From assembly GCF_000025285.1 (NCBI RefSeq), contig NC_013741.1, positions 1,302,001 through 1,366,000 on the forward strand: DNA of 64,000 nucleotides. The letters run 5' to 3'. A program made the position numbers and the translations under genes. The DNA comes from Archaeoglobus profundus DSM 5631. GTDB taxonomy: Archaea > Halobacteriota > Archaeoglobi > Archaeoglobales > Archaeoglobaceae. Shown one piece after another: positions 35,480-45,185 of the stretch (its first letter is position 1; every line of letters begins with the position of its first letter). Under the pieces are notes generated by a model, which searched no databases, was not told the DNA's origin, and saw only the letters and a program-made list of their open reading frames with translations.

Positions 35480-36720
35480 ACTCCTTCTTCCTCCTTTCTC
35501 AATGCCTTCTTAGCTTTAAATCTACAAAGCTTTTCGACGGCTTTTAAATTTGCTTCGCACTCTTCGATGTAACCCTTCGAGATCATGTAGTCGTATATAT
35601 TCTTAGCGGTTTCACTCCTTATTAAGACTGTTGAATAACCGTCTGGACTTCCAACACTTCCAATGCTAACATCCGAATCAACACCCGCAAAGTCTAGGCA
35701 GTAGTTACATCCATTAGAAACGTGCTCTTCAAGTTCTTTAATGGGGCAATCGAATACGCCATCTACCATTTCAACTATGAACTTGCCCTTCTTTATGTCA
35801 AACTTCTTAACCTTAGTGGCATCTATGTTCTTTTCTCTCAAAAACTCCATCAGACTTGAATACCTAAAGTTTTCCATGCAGAATAGGGACACAGCTAGCT
35901 TAACCTTGTTGTAAAGTGGGATTTCCTTTTGAAGGAGTCTAAGTCCAGTTATTATGCATGGCGTTCCTACTATTGCCAGCCTTCCAGCCCTCTTTATTAC
36001 TTTATTTAACTCGGGTAAAACCGGTGCTAAGCTGTACTTCGTTCCAGTAATTCTTTCGCTTTTCAGCTGATCCGGATGTTTTACATGAACGATTATTGGT
36101 TTCCACCTCTCATCCCTGCTGACCATGAGTGCCGTATCTATAATACCCATTTCGAGTGCACATGCTATAAATTCTGAAACCATAGCTCCGTCCTGTCCCT
36201 TAAACCTCTTAGATCTAGCCCCTTTAACTTCAATTACCTCTCCTACGCCGCTTTTGAAAACTGAATTGTATCTTTGGCAGACCTTTATGCAGATCGCACA
36301 ATCCCTACAAATCTTAACCCAGTCAGGGAAATCAACTACTCCATCCTTCCATATTATTCCATTTGGAGGGCAGACTGTACAAGCACCGCAACCTGTGCAG
36401 TAGCTTACGTCGACGACCTTTCTAGCAATCATATAATACTTCTTTTTCTCAATTTTTTCGGGTCTCAAGATATCTATCTCTATCTTGAACTCTTTAACTT
36501 CCTCTCTAGGAACGAGTTCAAGTGCGTTGAATGGGCAAATGTCCACACAAGATCCACAACCCGTGCATAACTCGCTGTTAAGTATTATCGTGAGAATGCT
36601 CCCATTGAACTTTGAACTTAGAGCTCCGCTTGGACAAGCATCTACGCACATCCTACATCCAACACAGTTGTCCGAATTTACGTGATGCGCCACGTATTTG
36701 CTCAGTAGCCTTTGCATCAT
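35476..36720 (-). CDS. fqoF: F420H2 dehydrogenase input subunit FqoF
   Basis: 414 residues. The N-terminus has two ferredoxin motifs, CVGCRMCVDACP and CTGCGSCVDICP (about 19-65), followed by CTGCGACTVCPP and CRDCAICIKVC. An FrhB-type FAD/F420 domain (about 170-405) has SERITGTKYSLAPVLPE, GTPCIITGLRLL and GCNYCLDFAGVDSDVSIGSVGS. FqoF oxidises F420H2 through FAD and feeds electrons into the membrane Fqo complex. The gene ends the fqo operon and overlaps fqoI by ATGA. Confidence 0.92.
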   Translation of the reverse strand: MMQRLLSKYVAHHVNSDNCVGCRMCVDACPSGALSSKFNGSILTIILNSELCTGCGSCVDICPFNALELVPREEVKEFKIEIDILRPEKIEKKKYYMIARKVVDVSYCTGCGACTVCPPNGIIWKDGVVDFPDWVKICRDCAICIKVCQRYNSVFKSGVGEVIEVKGARSKRFKGQDGAMVSEFIACALEMGIIDTALMVSRDERWKPIIVHVKHPDQLKSERITGTKYSLAPVLPELNKVIKRAGRLAIVGTPCIITGLRLLQKEIPLYNKVKLAVSLFCMENFRYSSLMEFLREKNIDATKVKKFDIKKGKFIVEMVDGVFDCPIKELEEHVSNGCNYCLDFAGVDSDVSIGSVGSPDGYSTVLIRSETAKNIYDYMISKGYIEECEANLKAVEKLCRFKAKKALRKEEEGV

Positions 36721-37151
36721 CTTTTCACCTTCAAATCTTTCTCAAACTCATATGTAACCACTTTAAGATCCCTTCCTTTGATCTTCCCTCCTGCACCTAT
36801 GGTTATATATGGATTATTAAATGCGAGGTCGTGAACGGTTGTGTTCCTTAAAGCACCTGTAGGACAAACATCTATGCAGAAGTGACAGAATATGCATTTA
36901 CCAAAGTCTATCGTTGGATAATACCTACCATTAACATTCTTCATTATTATTGCATTTGCTGGGCATATCCTCGCACATCTCGCGCAACCCAAGCACGAAA
37001 TAGCTTCAACTTGGATGTATCCTCTTATATTTTCGTAGAACCTTATCTCCTTAGGATATTGAACGGTTATCGTGCTGGGCCTTACAACTTCCTTTACAGC
37101 TTCAAATATTGCATTTATATGCCCTTTAAGCTTTGAAAAACTTCTTTTCAC
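36717..37151 (-). CDS. fqoI: Fqo subunit I (NuoI-like ferredoxin)
   Basis: 144 residues from a GTG at 37151, which overlaps the fqoH stop (GTGA) and follows GGGGGTGAT at about 12 bases. A longer frame to 37361 is an antisense-like overlap with fqoH and is rejected. Two [4Fe-4S] motifs are CLGCARCARICPAN and CIFCHFCIDVCPTG (about 52-102 of the chosen frame). It carries electrons from FqoF/FqoBCD inside the peripheral arm of the complex. Confidence 0.9.
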   Translation of the reverse strand: MKRSFSKLKGHINAIFEAVKEVVRPSTITVQYPKEIRFYENIRGYIQVEAISCLGCARCARICPANAIIMKNVNGRYYPTIDFGKCIFCHFCIDVCPTGALRNTTVHDLAFNNPYITIGAGGKIKGRDLKVVTYEFEKDLKVKR

Positions 37152-38191
37152 AACAACCAAGCTATCACCCCCGAGAAAGCTATTGAAGCAATTGCCAGCG
37201 CCATCATGAAGCCCCATCCTATCCTCAACGCTTGATCGATTCTGTATCTGGCATATATAGCTCTCGTAATTACGATAGCGCACATGACTATCAAAGCCTT
37301 TAGCATCAGCCAAATGACATCTGAAAGATCTCCCAAAACGGCTATCTCGAATCCCCTCCAACCTCCAAAGAACAGGATAACCATTAGTAGGGATAACAGA
37401 TAGAGCTTTTCATAGGCTAGAACCATGACCAAACCGAACATTATACCGCTGTATTCCACGTATGGCCCGAACGCAATTTCTTGATCAGCTTCAGGTATAT
37501 CGAAAGGCAACCTTCCGCTTGCCATTACCGTTGCAATTAAAAATGTTAGGAATGCTAATGGATTCAGAAATACACCGGGTATACTTTGCCTTTCAACAAT
37601 CGTTATAGCATCTCCAGTCTTGTAAAGCATGAGCATGGCAACAACTGAAAGGATCAGCGGAATTTCGTAGGATATATACATGAAGGATTCCCTTACCAAA
37701 CCGATATAGGCAAATCTGTTGTTTGCGCTCCACCCTATAGCTATTACGAATAGTGGTATCAACGCTATTAAAGCTACCAAACAAGGTATCCCGAATTCGC
37801 TCCTAAGAGCGTAGACGTTTCCGGCAGGAACGAGCGTTAAAGCCAATAAAATCGGAATGAACGAAAGAATCGGTAGTTGAAGGAAGTATACTTTGTTGGC
37901 ATCCCTGTGAACTATTACCTCCTGATACAAGTATCTCAGCGCATCTGCCAAAACTTGCAAAAGCCCTCCGATGTGCGGTGAGACCTCTTTAGGTCCAACC
38001 CTCCACTGAATCCTTGCTGCAATTTTTCTCTCAAACCATATTGTTATTCCCAAATAGAGTAGCAACGCAAGAAGCCCGGGCGCTATAAGGACGGCAAAGA
38101 CTTCTCTTTCGACTATTAAACCTAACAGCGGTATTTCCGCTATTCTGTTTATCAAACCCTGAACTATTGGAACATTCAACATACCTATCAC
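37148..38191 (-). CDS. fqoH: Fqo subunit H (NuoH-like)
   Basis: 347 residues with about eight transmembrane segments. The quinone-channel and coupling motifs of NuoH are visible: ERKIAARIQWRVGPKEV (about 49-65), DIPEADQEIAFG and YEISLIL-like YEIPLILSV. In the Fqo complex it joins the peripheral arm to the membrane and forms part of the quinone site (menaquinone in Archaeoglobus). Its start overlaps fqoBCD by ATGA and its stop overlaps fqoI. Confidence 0.93.
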   Translation of the reverse strand: MIGMLNVPIVQGLINRIAEIPLLGLIVEREVFAVLIAPGLLALLLYLGITIWFERKIAARIQWRVGPKEVSPHIGGLLQVLADALRYLYQEVIVHRDANKVYFLQLPILSFIPILLALTLVPAGNVYALRSEFGIPCLVALIALIPLFVIAIGWSANNRFAYIGLVRESFMYISYEIPLILSVVAMLMLYKTGDAITIVERQSIPGVFLNPLAFLTFLIATVMASGRLPFDIPEADQEIAFGPYVEYSGIMFGLVMVLAYEKLYLLSLLMVILFFGGWRGFEIAVLGDLSDVIWLMLKALIVMCAIVITRAIYARYRIDQALRIGWGFMMALAIASIAFSGVIAWLL

Positions 38192-40326
38192 CTGTCCGCT
38201 TCTGGTGGGAAGTATCCAAAGCTACCGTAAATAGCCTGCAAATCTGCAAGCCTCTCTCCTTTACAAGCTTCAACGAATCCTCTGAGGTTGTACCATGAGG
38301 GGGTAACTATTCTGAACCTGTAAGGAGTCGTAGATTCGCCGTCGCTAACGATGGACATGTATATTGTGCCTCTCGCACCCTCAACACATGAGACAAATTC
38401 TCCGAGAGGCAATACCAAATCCGTCAATTTCCACATATCCACCTTTGTTTCCCCGCTCGGCAAATCTCTAACAAGCTGATCTATTATTTTAATGCTCTGA
38501 TTTATCTCTTCAACTCTCACAAGTAACCTAGCATAGGAGTCTCCTTCTTCAGCGGTGACTACATCCCAATCGACGCAGTCGTAAGCTTCGTAACCCTTTA
38601 ATCTCCAATCGTGCCTTACGTTGGATGCCCTTAAGAAAGGTCCCACTATCCCCAGCTCTTTCGCATCCTTCTTACTCAAAATCCCGACGTTTTCAAGTCT
38701 CGCCACAACCGTGGGATTTTTAACGAACATTTTCTCGAACTTTTCAAGTCTTCTCCTCATAGCCAAAACGATTTCTCTGACTCTCCTCAGCTTTTCATCG
38801 CTGACGTCCCATCTTACTCCTCCGGGAACTATGAAGGAACCTGTAACTCTTGCGCCAGTTAAAATCGTTAGAGCTTCACATACGAACTCTCTCAAACCGA
38901 AAGCCCACATGAATCCAGTCGAATGTCCCAAAAATATGGAGAGAATTCCCGCATCGTACAGATGTGTTCCAATCCTGCATAGCTCAGCTAAGATCGTTCT
39001 AATGTATTTGGCTCTCTCAGAAACCTCAATTCCTAGAGCTTCTTCTATAGCCTTGACGTAACAGATGTCATAATTTGCAAAATCCGTTATGCATGGTCTT
39101 TCCACTAGAGGTATGTTCTTGATGTATATTCTGCTCTCAGCAATTTTCTCAACACCTCTGTGAACGTATCCCGGATCTGGAATTACATCTTTTATGATGT
39201 CTCCATCGAGCTTTACTATCAACCTCATGTGTCCGCTTCCGGGATGCTGGGGTCCAACTACAAGGATATATTCGTCTCCCTTAACGAATTCATCTGGGAG
39301 TTTTGTAACGTCCAAGTTACCATCAAAATCTTGCAAGAAAGGTCTCTCTTCCTCTATACTCTGCGATTCAAGCCTGAAATCTTTCCTTAATGGAAACTTA
39401 GGTGTGGAAACATCTAGGAGGAAGTTTCTTCCCATCCATTTGTTTCCCTCGAATACAACTCCAAAGAATTCGTGCATCTCCCTCTCCATGTAATCAGACG
39501 ACGGAAAGATATCCGACAGACTCTCCACCTTCGGGTTTTTCCTACTAATTCTTTTGGCTAGCGTTACGAGCTTGTAGTTTTCGTAGTTGTGGAGTGTAAA
39601 CTCAACGATGAATGTATCTTCATGTGGAACATCCAAGACGTTAACATCTTTAACGTTGTCAAAACCTAAGTGGGCTAAGATTTCCGCCGACCTCTTAACA
39701 TCATCTACAAATGCGTAGTAGTGGTCTTTACCCACGGTATAAACTCTAACTCCCAAGACATCTTCTAAAGTCTTAGCATAATCATCCCTGCCCCTCTCAA
39801 CGTTCGGAACTACAGCTGGATTCTCCACTCTAAACTCTTTCAAAGGAGGTAACTTTCTGACCTTACCTTTCTCAACTTCTATGCTTACCTCTTCAAACTT
39901 GTCAAAATCTTCTTTCCCTTCTATTTTTTTCTGAAGAGCAACAATACCCCTGATAAGAGCCTCCGGCGTTGGAGGACAACCAGGAACGAAAACATCCACA
40001 GGGACAACATCCCACGGTCTAACCATGTGATAGCTGTTCTTGAATAATCCACCCTTAATACCGCAAGCTCCCATAACTATAACAAACTTAGGATTTGGCA
40101 TCTGCTCCCAAGTTATCCTCAAAACTCTAGCCATCTTTCTTGTGATAGCTCCTTCAACGATTATCAGATTTGTCTGTCTGCATATACCGTAGTTCAAGCT
40201 ACCTATTCTTTCAGCGTCATAGCCACATGCGTAAGCGTGCGCCAATTCAACTCCACAACATGCGGTAACCAAATGAACTGGCCAAAGACTCCACTTAGTT
40301 CCCCACTCTTTCAGCAAGCTTAACAC
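38188..40326 (-). CDS. fqoBCD: Fqo subunits B, C and D as one fused protein
   Basis: 712 residues. Residues 1-165 are a NuoB-like N2-cluster subunit with ligands CC at 23-24, C88 and C117 (ACCGVELA, GACGIKGG, PGCPPTPEA). Residues about 175-320 match NuoC, with the PLRKDFRL end motif (about 332). Residues about 350-712 match NuoD (GPQHPGSGHMRL, CRIGTHLYDAGI, and the final FGYFPPEADR); NuoD lost the NiFe cysteines, as expected. No stop or frameshift separates the three. Bacterial NuoCD and NuoBCD fusions are known, and A. fulgidus is described with fused BC, so the triple fusion extends that trend. Confidence 0.92.
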   Translation of the reverse strand: MLSLLKEWGTKWSLWPVHLVTACCGVELAHAYACGYDAERIGSLNYGICRQTNLIIVEGAITRKMARVLRITWEQMPNPKFVIVMGACGIKGGLFKNSYHMVRPWDVVPVDVFVPGCPPTPEALIRGIVALQKKIEGKEDFDKFEEVSIEVEKGKVRKLPPLKEFRVENPAVVPNVERGRDDYAKTLEDVLGVRVYTVGKDHYYAFVDDVKRSAEILAHLGFDNVKDVNVLDVPHEDTFIVEFTLHNYENYKLVTLAKRISRKNPKVESLSDIFPSSDYMEREMHEFFGVVFEGNKWMGRNFLLDVSTPKFPLRKDFRLESQSIEEERPFLQDFDGNLDVTKLPDEFVKGDEYILVVGPQHPGSGHMRLIVKLDGDIIKDVIPDPGYVHRGVEKIAESRIYIKNIPLVERPCITDFANYDICYVKAIEEALGIEVSERAKYIRTILAELCRIGTHLYDAGILSIFLGHSTGFMWAFGLREFVCEALTILTGARVTGSFIVPGGVRWDVSDEKLRRVREIVLAMRRRLEKFEKMFVKNPTVVARLENVGILSKKDAKELGIVGPFLRASNVRHDWRLKGYEAYDCVDWDVVTAEEGDSYARLLVRVEEINQSIKIIDQLVRDLPSGETKVDMWKLTDLVLPLGEFVSCVEGARGTIYMSIVSDGESTTPYRFRIVTPSWYNLRGFVEACKGERLADLQAIYGSFGYFPPEADR

Positions 40327-40636
40327 CTCCCAACAACGGTGGAATTAACAAAGCCAGTGTCACAGCTAAGAATTTGATGTAATCGCTGAATGGTGACAGA
40401 AGTAGCATTAGGACTGCTATGGGTTCAACCGCTAAAAACAGAATCAGATAGGGGACGTATTGGAAGGGTAGAGCGTGCTTTGGTCTCTCTATTGGAACAT
40501 TTCCAGCTTCGTACCTCATCTCCTTTACTTCGCTTTTGACCTTCTCGGGAAGAAGTTTGGTAAGTATAAGCATTATCAAATCGATGACTAAGCCTACAGC
40601 CACTACTAAACCAATCAACGTCAGCGCATCCAACAA
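40295..40636 (-). CDS. fqoA: Fqo subunit A (NuoA-like)
   Basis: 113 residues with three transmembrane helices and the connecting loop YEAGNVPIERPKHALPFQYVPYLILFLAVE, which matches the NuoA loop (YECG, FxVRFYL) with the cysteine replaced by alanine. It overlaps fqoN by 16 and fqoBCD by 32 bases. It lies at the junction of membrane and peripheral arms. Confidence 0.88.
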   Translation of the reverse strand: MLDALTLIGLVVAVGLVIDLIMLILTKLLPEKVKSEVKEMRYEAGNVPIERPKHALPFQYVPYLILFLAVEPIAVLMLLLSPFSDYIKFLAVTLALLIPPLLGGVKLAERVGN

Positions 40637-41739
40637 GCTATCACCCCCTCATATATTGGTGTTGGGTAAATTATCAGAGATATTAAGACGCATGCAGTCA
40701 CAACTGCTGAAACGATTAGACTTCTACCTCTTTCATACATGCCAGCGAGTCTGACGTAGTAGGGGACAGATATAACGGAGTTTATAACTAAGATTACCGC
40801 TAATATAAGCAGATTAGACTTTATCAGCGATGTCAGTATGAAAAATTTACCCCAAAAGCCTAGGAGTGGTGGCACGCCTATCATAGAGAATGCGAGGAGG
40901 TATGTCTGAACTTTATTTGCACCATCTTTTAAAGCTGTGAAAAATCCGATCTTTCCAGCTGAGTTTGCCAAAAGCTGTATGAAAGCTCCAGCAAATCCTA
41001 GTGGATTTAAAGTCGTTAAAGCTGATGTCACGTAACCCATGTTCGCAATCGTAGAATACGCCAAGATTCTCTGAGGTTTATTGGAAGTTAAGGCTCCGAC
41101 GTTTCCTACGAGCATGGATAAAACTGACAGTGCGAATATGAAGGCAAATGTGATCTCATCCAAGCTCAAAACCCTGAAGGCTATGAGGAATGGAATGAAC
41201 TTTGCCAAGCTTGCAATTACAGCAACCGTAACCGGATCACCTTCCTCAAAAACGTCTGGAACCCAGATGTGCAACGGAGCAATTCCCACTTCCAATGCTA
41301 GGCCGATCAAGAATAAGATCTTGCCGATGACCGTGTTCAAGTTGATAAGGCCGAAGATGAACAAGACTGTCGCTAAAACCATGAACGTGATGTATTTTAC
41401 CGCTGTATCTGGTTTTACATCGTCCTCCGAAAGCAGTATTAGGGCGTACGTTGGAACGCTTCCAGCTATGAAGCAAACTATCAGGACTGCGAGATCGTTC
41501 GATTGAAATGCGTGAAGCGTTGCTATGAGCATCAGAATTGGGAGAGTTAAGTGACTCTTCCACTTCAGCAGAGTTAGAGATGCGAGGTTTAAGATTGCGA
41601 TGACAGTTATCAGGGCTAGGAAAGGATTGGTACTGAATGTGAGCATAGCGGAAATTATGCAAGCTACTATTCCCGCCGATCTACTTTTCAGAGATAATAC
41701 CGCTCCTATCGATAGAACTATTAATGCTACAATTTCCAT
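40621..41739 (-). CDS. fqoN: Fqo subunit N (NuoN-like antiporter subunit)
   Basis: 372 residues with about eleven hydrophobic segments. The proton-pumping glutamate and lysines of the antiporter fold are suggested by LALEVGIAPLHIWVPDVFEEGDPV (about 145-168), SLAKFIPFL and YSTIANMGY. It is about 110 residues shorter than bacterial NuoN, mainly through fewer N-terminal helices. It overlaps fqoL by 13 bases. Confidence 0.9.
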   Translation of the reverse strand: MEIVALIVLSIGAVLSLKSRSAGIVACIISAMLTFSTNPFLALITVIAILNLASLTLLKWKSHLTLPILMLIATLHAFQSNDLAVLIVCFIAGSVPTYALILLSEDDVKPDTAVKYITFMVLATVLFIFGLINLNTVIGKILFLIGLALEVGIAPLHIWVPDVFEEGDPVTVAVIASLAKFIPFLIAFRVLSLDEITFAFIFALSVLSMLVGNVGALTSNKPQRILAYSTIANMGYVTSALTTLNPLGFAGAFIQLLANSAGKIGFFTALKDGANKVQTYLLAFSMIGVPPLLGFWGKFFILTSLIKSNLLILAVILVINSVISVPYYVRLAGMYERGRSLIVSAVVTACVLISLIIYPTPIYEGVIACWMR

Positions 41740-43547
41740 TCAAACCACCCCGCTATCAAAAGTATAGTAAACAGCAGTCCGATTACAAACTCAACGTATT
41801 TCGTAAGCCTCTTTCTCTGAACGCTTCTGATAGCATTCGATACGTTTTCGAACATCTCCGGTATAACTGTATGGGCAAACAAATCTACGGCTTTGTCGAA
41901 GTAATAGCAAAGGAAGATGAAAGCCCTTCCAATACTGGGAACTATCAAGTCGTTTAAAGCCATCAGATACATCCTATCACTCAAAAACTGACCCACCCTC
42001 GATTCGTAAGTGGGCTTGAGTATAGCTAAGACGTAAGCAATAGCCAAAATAATTCCCACGATTACCGAACTTTCGCTAACCTCTCTGAAAACGTAGACTA
42101 TTAAAGGTAAGAGCGTTAGGCACATTACGATGTAAGACGTTTGCATCAAAATTTCCCTGTGTGTGTATATCTCAACTTCTCTACCCTTTAAGAAGTTTAA
42201 ACTCAAGAATTTTGCGAGAAATGCGGAATAAATTACGGATGTTAGCAGAAACAAAGCTAAGGGGTAATATCCGAACTCTTCGAGATGATGTAATAGTTCT
42301 TCCATTCCCGATTTAACCCAGTAAGCCGTGAAAGGAGGGATTCCAGAAAGGCAGAGTGTGGCAATTAAGGTTGCGATGAAGGCTGATGGCATCTTCCTAA
42401 AGTTGACTTTGCAGTGGAATCTGTTGTGAGTGGCGTGAATTAGATGTCCAGCTACTAAGAACAGTGTAGCTTTGGCTAACGCATGAACGACGAGGTAGAG
42501 AAATGCGAGGATTATCGCTATTCTACCGAACCAGAAACTCAGAGATGTAACTGCAAACATTATTCCAAGGCTTGAGAGGGTTGAAGAGGCGAGCAGGACC
42601 TTTCTTTCTCTACAGGCTAAGGCTACGAGTGCACCGTAAAGGGATGAGGATAACCCTAAGAACAGGATTAAGGTGTAAGCGAATTCGAGTTCATGGATGT
42701 TCCAAGGCTCGATATACCAGCTGAGGCGCATGAAGAGGTATGCTCCCGCCGCTACCATCGTGGCTGAGTGAAGCAAGGCTGAAACGGTAGTCGGACCGGT
42801 CATTGCAGTCATGAGCCATTCGCTAAATGGTAGCTGTGCGGACTTTGTAAAGGGCCCCATCATTAAAGCTAGCAACACTATGCTCGAAGCGAATCCCAAA
42901 TCTTTGAAGACAGTATGCCAATCCATTGACGATACGTTGAGATTTTGCGTCAGTGCGAATATTACCGCAATGGCGAAGAACATCGGCATGTCTCCTATCC
43001 TTATAGTCGATATGGCTCTCCAAGCTGAGAAGCTCGGTGACCAGAACATTTTAAGCTTCCAAACCCTTCTTCCTATCTCTCCAACGTAGCTGAGTTCGTC
43101 ATCATCCCTGAACCAATGCCCTATTAAAGCCCAGGATGCCAAGCCCAAGCCTTCCCATCCTATGAGCAAAGAGAGGAGGTTGTCGCTGTAAACAACTAAG
43201 AGCATTGAAGACGTGAACGTGTTAAAGAAAAACCAGTACCATCCCAAGCGATAGTCATGCTTCATGTATTCCAAGCTGTAAACTCCTATTAGGAACGCTA
43301 TAAAAGCCGTTAAAAGTCCCATCGTCTTGCTCAAATAGTCCAATATAAACGTGAAGCTTATTCCAAGCTGGGGTATCCACGGATAGCTGATTGTTGAATC
43401 TGGCAAGTTGTAGGTGTATATTGTTAAAATGAACGATAGGAACAAGCCAAAAACGGATGTAACAGCGAGATTTTTCCTCCAGAGATACCACGCAATAGCT
43501 GTAGGAATGCTGAATATCATCGGCAAGATTATCAACGCGATTATCAT
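41727..43547 (-). CDS. fqoL: Fqo subunit L (NuoL-like antiporter subunit)
   Basis: 606 residues with 14 or more transmembrane helices. SLLIGWEGLGLASWALIGHWFRD (about 135-157), KSAQLPFSEWLMTAMTGPTTVSALLHSATMV and HALAKATLFLVAGHLIHATH carry the conserved acidic and lysine residues. The length is close to E. coli NuoL, so the C-terminal lateral helix is probably present. It ends 13 bases into fqoN. Confidence 0.93.
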   Translation of the reverse strand: MIIALIILPMIFSIPTAIAWYLWRKNLAVTSVFGLFLSFILTIYTYNLPDSTISYPWIPQLGISFTFILDYLSKTMGLLTAFIAFLIGVYSLEYMKHDYRLGWYWFFFNTFTSSMLLVVYSDNLLSLLIGWEGLGLASWALIGHWFRDDDELSYVGEIGRRVWKLKMFWSPSFSAWRAISTIRIGDMPMFFAIAVIFALTQNLNVSSMDWHTVFKDLGFASSIVLLALMMGPFTKSAQLPFSEWLMTAMTGPTTVSALLHSATMVAAGAYLFMRLSWYIEPWNIHELEFAYTLILFLGLSSSLYGALVALACRERKVLLASSTLSSLGIMFAVTSLSFWFGRIAIILAFLYLVVHALAKATLFLVAGHLIHATHNRFHCKVNFRKMPSAFIATLIATLCLSGIPPFTAYWVKSGMEELLHHLEEFGYYPLALFLLTSVIYSAFLAKFLSLNFLKGREVEIYTHREILMQTSYIVMCLTLLPLIVYVFREVSESSVIVGIILAIAYVLAILKPTYESRVGQFLSDRMYLMALNDLIVPSIGRAFIFLCYYFDKAVDLFAHTVIPEMFENVSNAIRSVQRKRLTKYVEFVIGLLFTILLIAGWFEWKL

Positions 43548-44935
43548 GCAAACACCTCCATCAAAGCATCGACGATGTATTTTGCAGTGAAGAGAGTTAT
43601 TATAGATATTAAACCTATAACGTACAGGGGTATTTTAACGGATAGAGCAATCCTCTTGCTCGGATAGTCTTTAGGCTTACCGTAGTATATCCTCTTCATG
43701 GTGTAGAAGCTGTAAAGCCCGGAAATTATGAAAGCAACTATAACCATCATAGCCACCCTACCGATTCCGTAGAACTCCACAACACCTCTAAGAATGAAGA
43801 ACTCTCCGAGCAAGCCTATCGTTACAATCCCGCTCAAGTTCATGAAGCCTAAGAGGGATGCGTTCGCTATTTCTGGAACTTGCTCGTGCAATCCACCCAT
43901 TTTCTCGATATCTCTAAGATGGTAGGCCATTATCAAAGCTCCGGCACTCATGAAGAGTATGGATTTTCCGAATGCGTGTGATACGTATTGAATAACTAGA
44001 CCGAACATACCGTATGTTCCCAAACAGAGGGCCATCAGCATGTAACCCATTTGGGAAACGGTTGAATAGGCTAAAAGCCTCTTGAAGTCTCTCTGCTTGA
44101 AAACGATAAGGCCTGCTACGAAACTTGTTAGAAATCCGTAAAGAAATATTTGATCTCTGAATTTTATAACAAAGCTTGGATCTATTTCATAAATTCTTAA
44201 AAGAATATACCCAGCCAGACCGACAGTTAACGGGCTTAGTAGGGCACTTACTGGCGTAGGAGCTTCAGCATGGGCATAGGGGAGCCAGATGTGAAATCCT
44301 AATCCCGGCAATTTGATTACCATTCCGAGAAATATCAGAATCCATGCAACCATAGGTATCACTTTAATGTAGGGCATCAGCAACGTTTGATTTTTCAATC
44401 CGACGATTATGAACCCTATCAATGTTAAAACACCAGCTACATGTGTCCAAACGAAGTAGAGCAGAGCAACCCACCTTCTATTTCCATATCCATAGTAGTA
44501 TATCAGTAGAAACGAAGAAACTAGCGATATTTCGAGGAAAACGTAAAGGAGGAGTAGATTTGCTGAGTAGACCAGTAACAGCATTGAATACGCGTATAGG
44601 TTGTACAGGAACCAATACTTTCTAAATTCGCCTTCACCCAATCCCATCTCTTCGAATCTGTGTTTCATGTAAGGGTAAGAATATAGAGCGACCATACTCG
44701 AAATCAGAGCTATCGTAAATCCAAAAATGTTCGAAATACCGTCGGAGAATAAATAAAAGTCACCTACTGGTGAGGGAAAGCTGAGAAGGTGGATATAGCC
44801 TCTGGAAGTGAGCTTCAAGGCGATGAGTATACATGACAGCACATAAGCTAAAGACGTTATCAGATGTCCTCTCACGATTAGCGGGGCAATTATCAAAGCT
44901 ACCAGCGGTATCGCGACTTCAATCAATCTTATCAC
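43544..44935 (-). CDS. fqoM: Fqo subunit M (NuoM-like antiporter subunit)
   Basis: 463 residues with about 14 transmembrane helices. LYVFLEISLVSSFLLIYYYGYG carries the first conserved glutamate (about 130-150), and KLPGLGFHIWLPYAHAEAPTPVSALLSPLTV and HAFGKSILFMSAG follow, the family proton-channel motifs. It pumps protons or Na+ when F420H2 is oxidised. It overlaps fqoL by ATGA and fqoK by 17 bases. Confidence 0.93.
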   Translation of the reverse strand: MIRLIEVAIPLVALIIAPLIVRGHLITSLAYVLSCILIALKLTSRGYIHLLSFPSPVGDFYLFSDGISNIFGFTIALISSMVALYSYPYMKHRFEEMGLGEGEFRKYWFLYNLYAYSMLLLVYSANLLLLYVFLEISLVSSFLLIYYYGYGNRRWVALLYFVWTHVAGVLTLIGFIIVGLKNQTLLMPYIKVIPMVAWILIFLGMVIKLPGLGFHIWLPYAHAEAPTPVSALLSPLTVGLAGYILLRIYEIDPSFVIKFRDQIFLYGFLTSFVAGLIVFKQRDFKRLLAYSTVSQMGYMLMALCLGTYGMFGLVIQYVSHAFGKSILFMSAGALIMAYHLRDIEKMGGLHEQVPEIANASLLGFMNLSGIVTIGLLGEFFILRGVVEFYGIGRVAMMVIVAFIISGLYSFYTMKRIYYGKPKDYPSKRIALSVKIPLYVIGLISIITLFTAKYIVDALMEVFA

Positions 44936-45185
44936 CCTCCAAACTCGTCGTTCTAAACATTTTACTGAATATCGTTATTACGGCAACGAGAATCATGAGT
45001 TCGGAAGAACTCGTGAAGATAACAGCCACCAACGTTTCGTACCCCTGTGGAGAGTTCATGATGCCTAGGATCGATAAGAACAAAGAGGCGAATAGGAATT
45101 CCAAGGATATCAGTAACCTTACAAGATCTCTACTCGAAACAAGCATTATTGAACCTATTATCAGCATCACCAGTGCCAGTATCAA
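44919..45185 (-). CDS. fqoK: Fqo subunit K (NuoK-like)
   Basis: 88 residues and three transmembrane helices, slightly shorter than bacterial NuoK. The first and second helices contain the conserved glutamates: LLISLEFLFASLFLSILG and SSSELMILVAVI. It overlaps fqoJ by four bases. Confidence 0.85.
   Translation of the reverse strand: MILALVMLIIGSIMLVSSRDLVRLLISLEFLFASLFLSILGIMNSPQGYETLVAVIFTSSSELMILVAVITIFSKMFRTTSLEGDKID

Noticed and set aside
37152-37361. Longer fqoI frame starting at 37361
   Set aside because: The extra 70 residues overlap fqoH and do not resemble NuoI. The GTG at 37151 overlapping the fqoH stop has a strong ribosome site.
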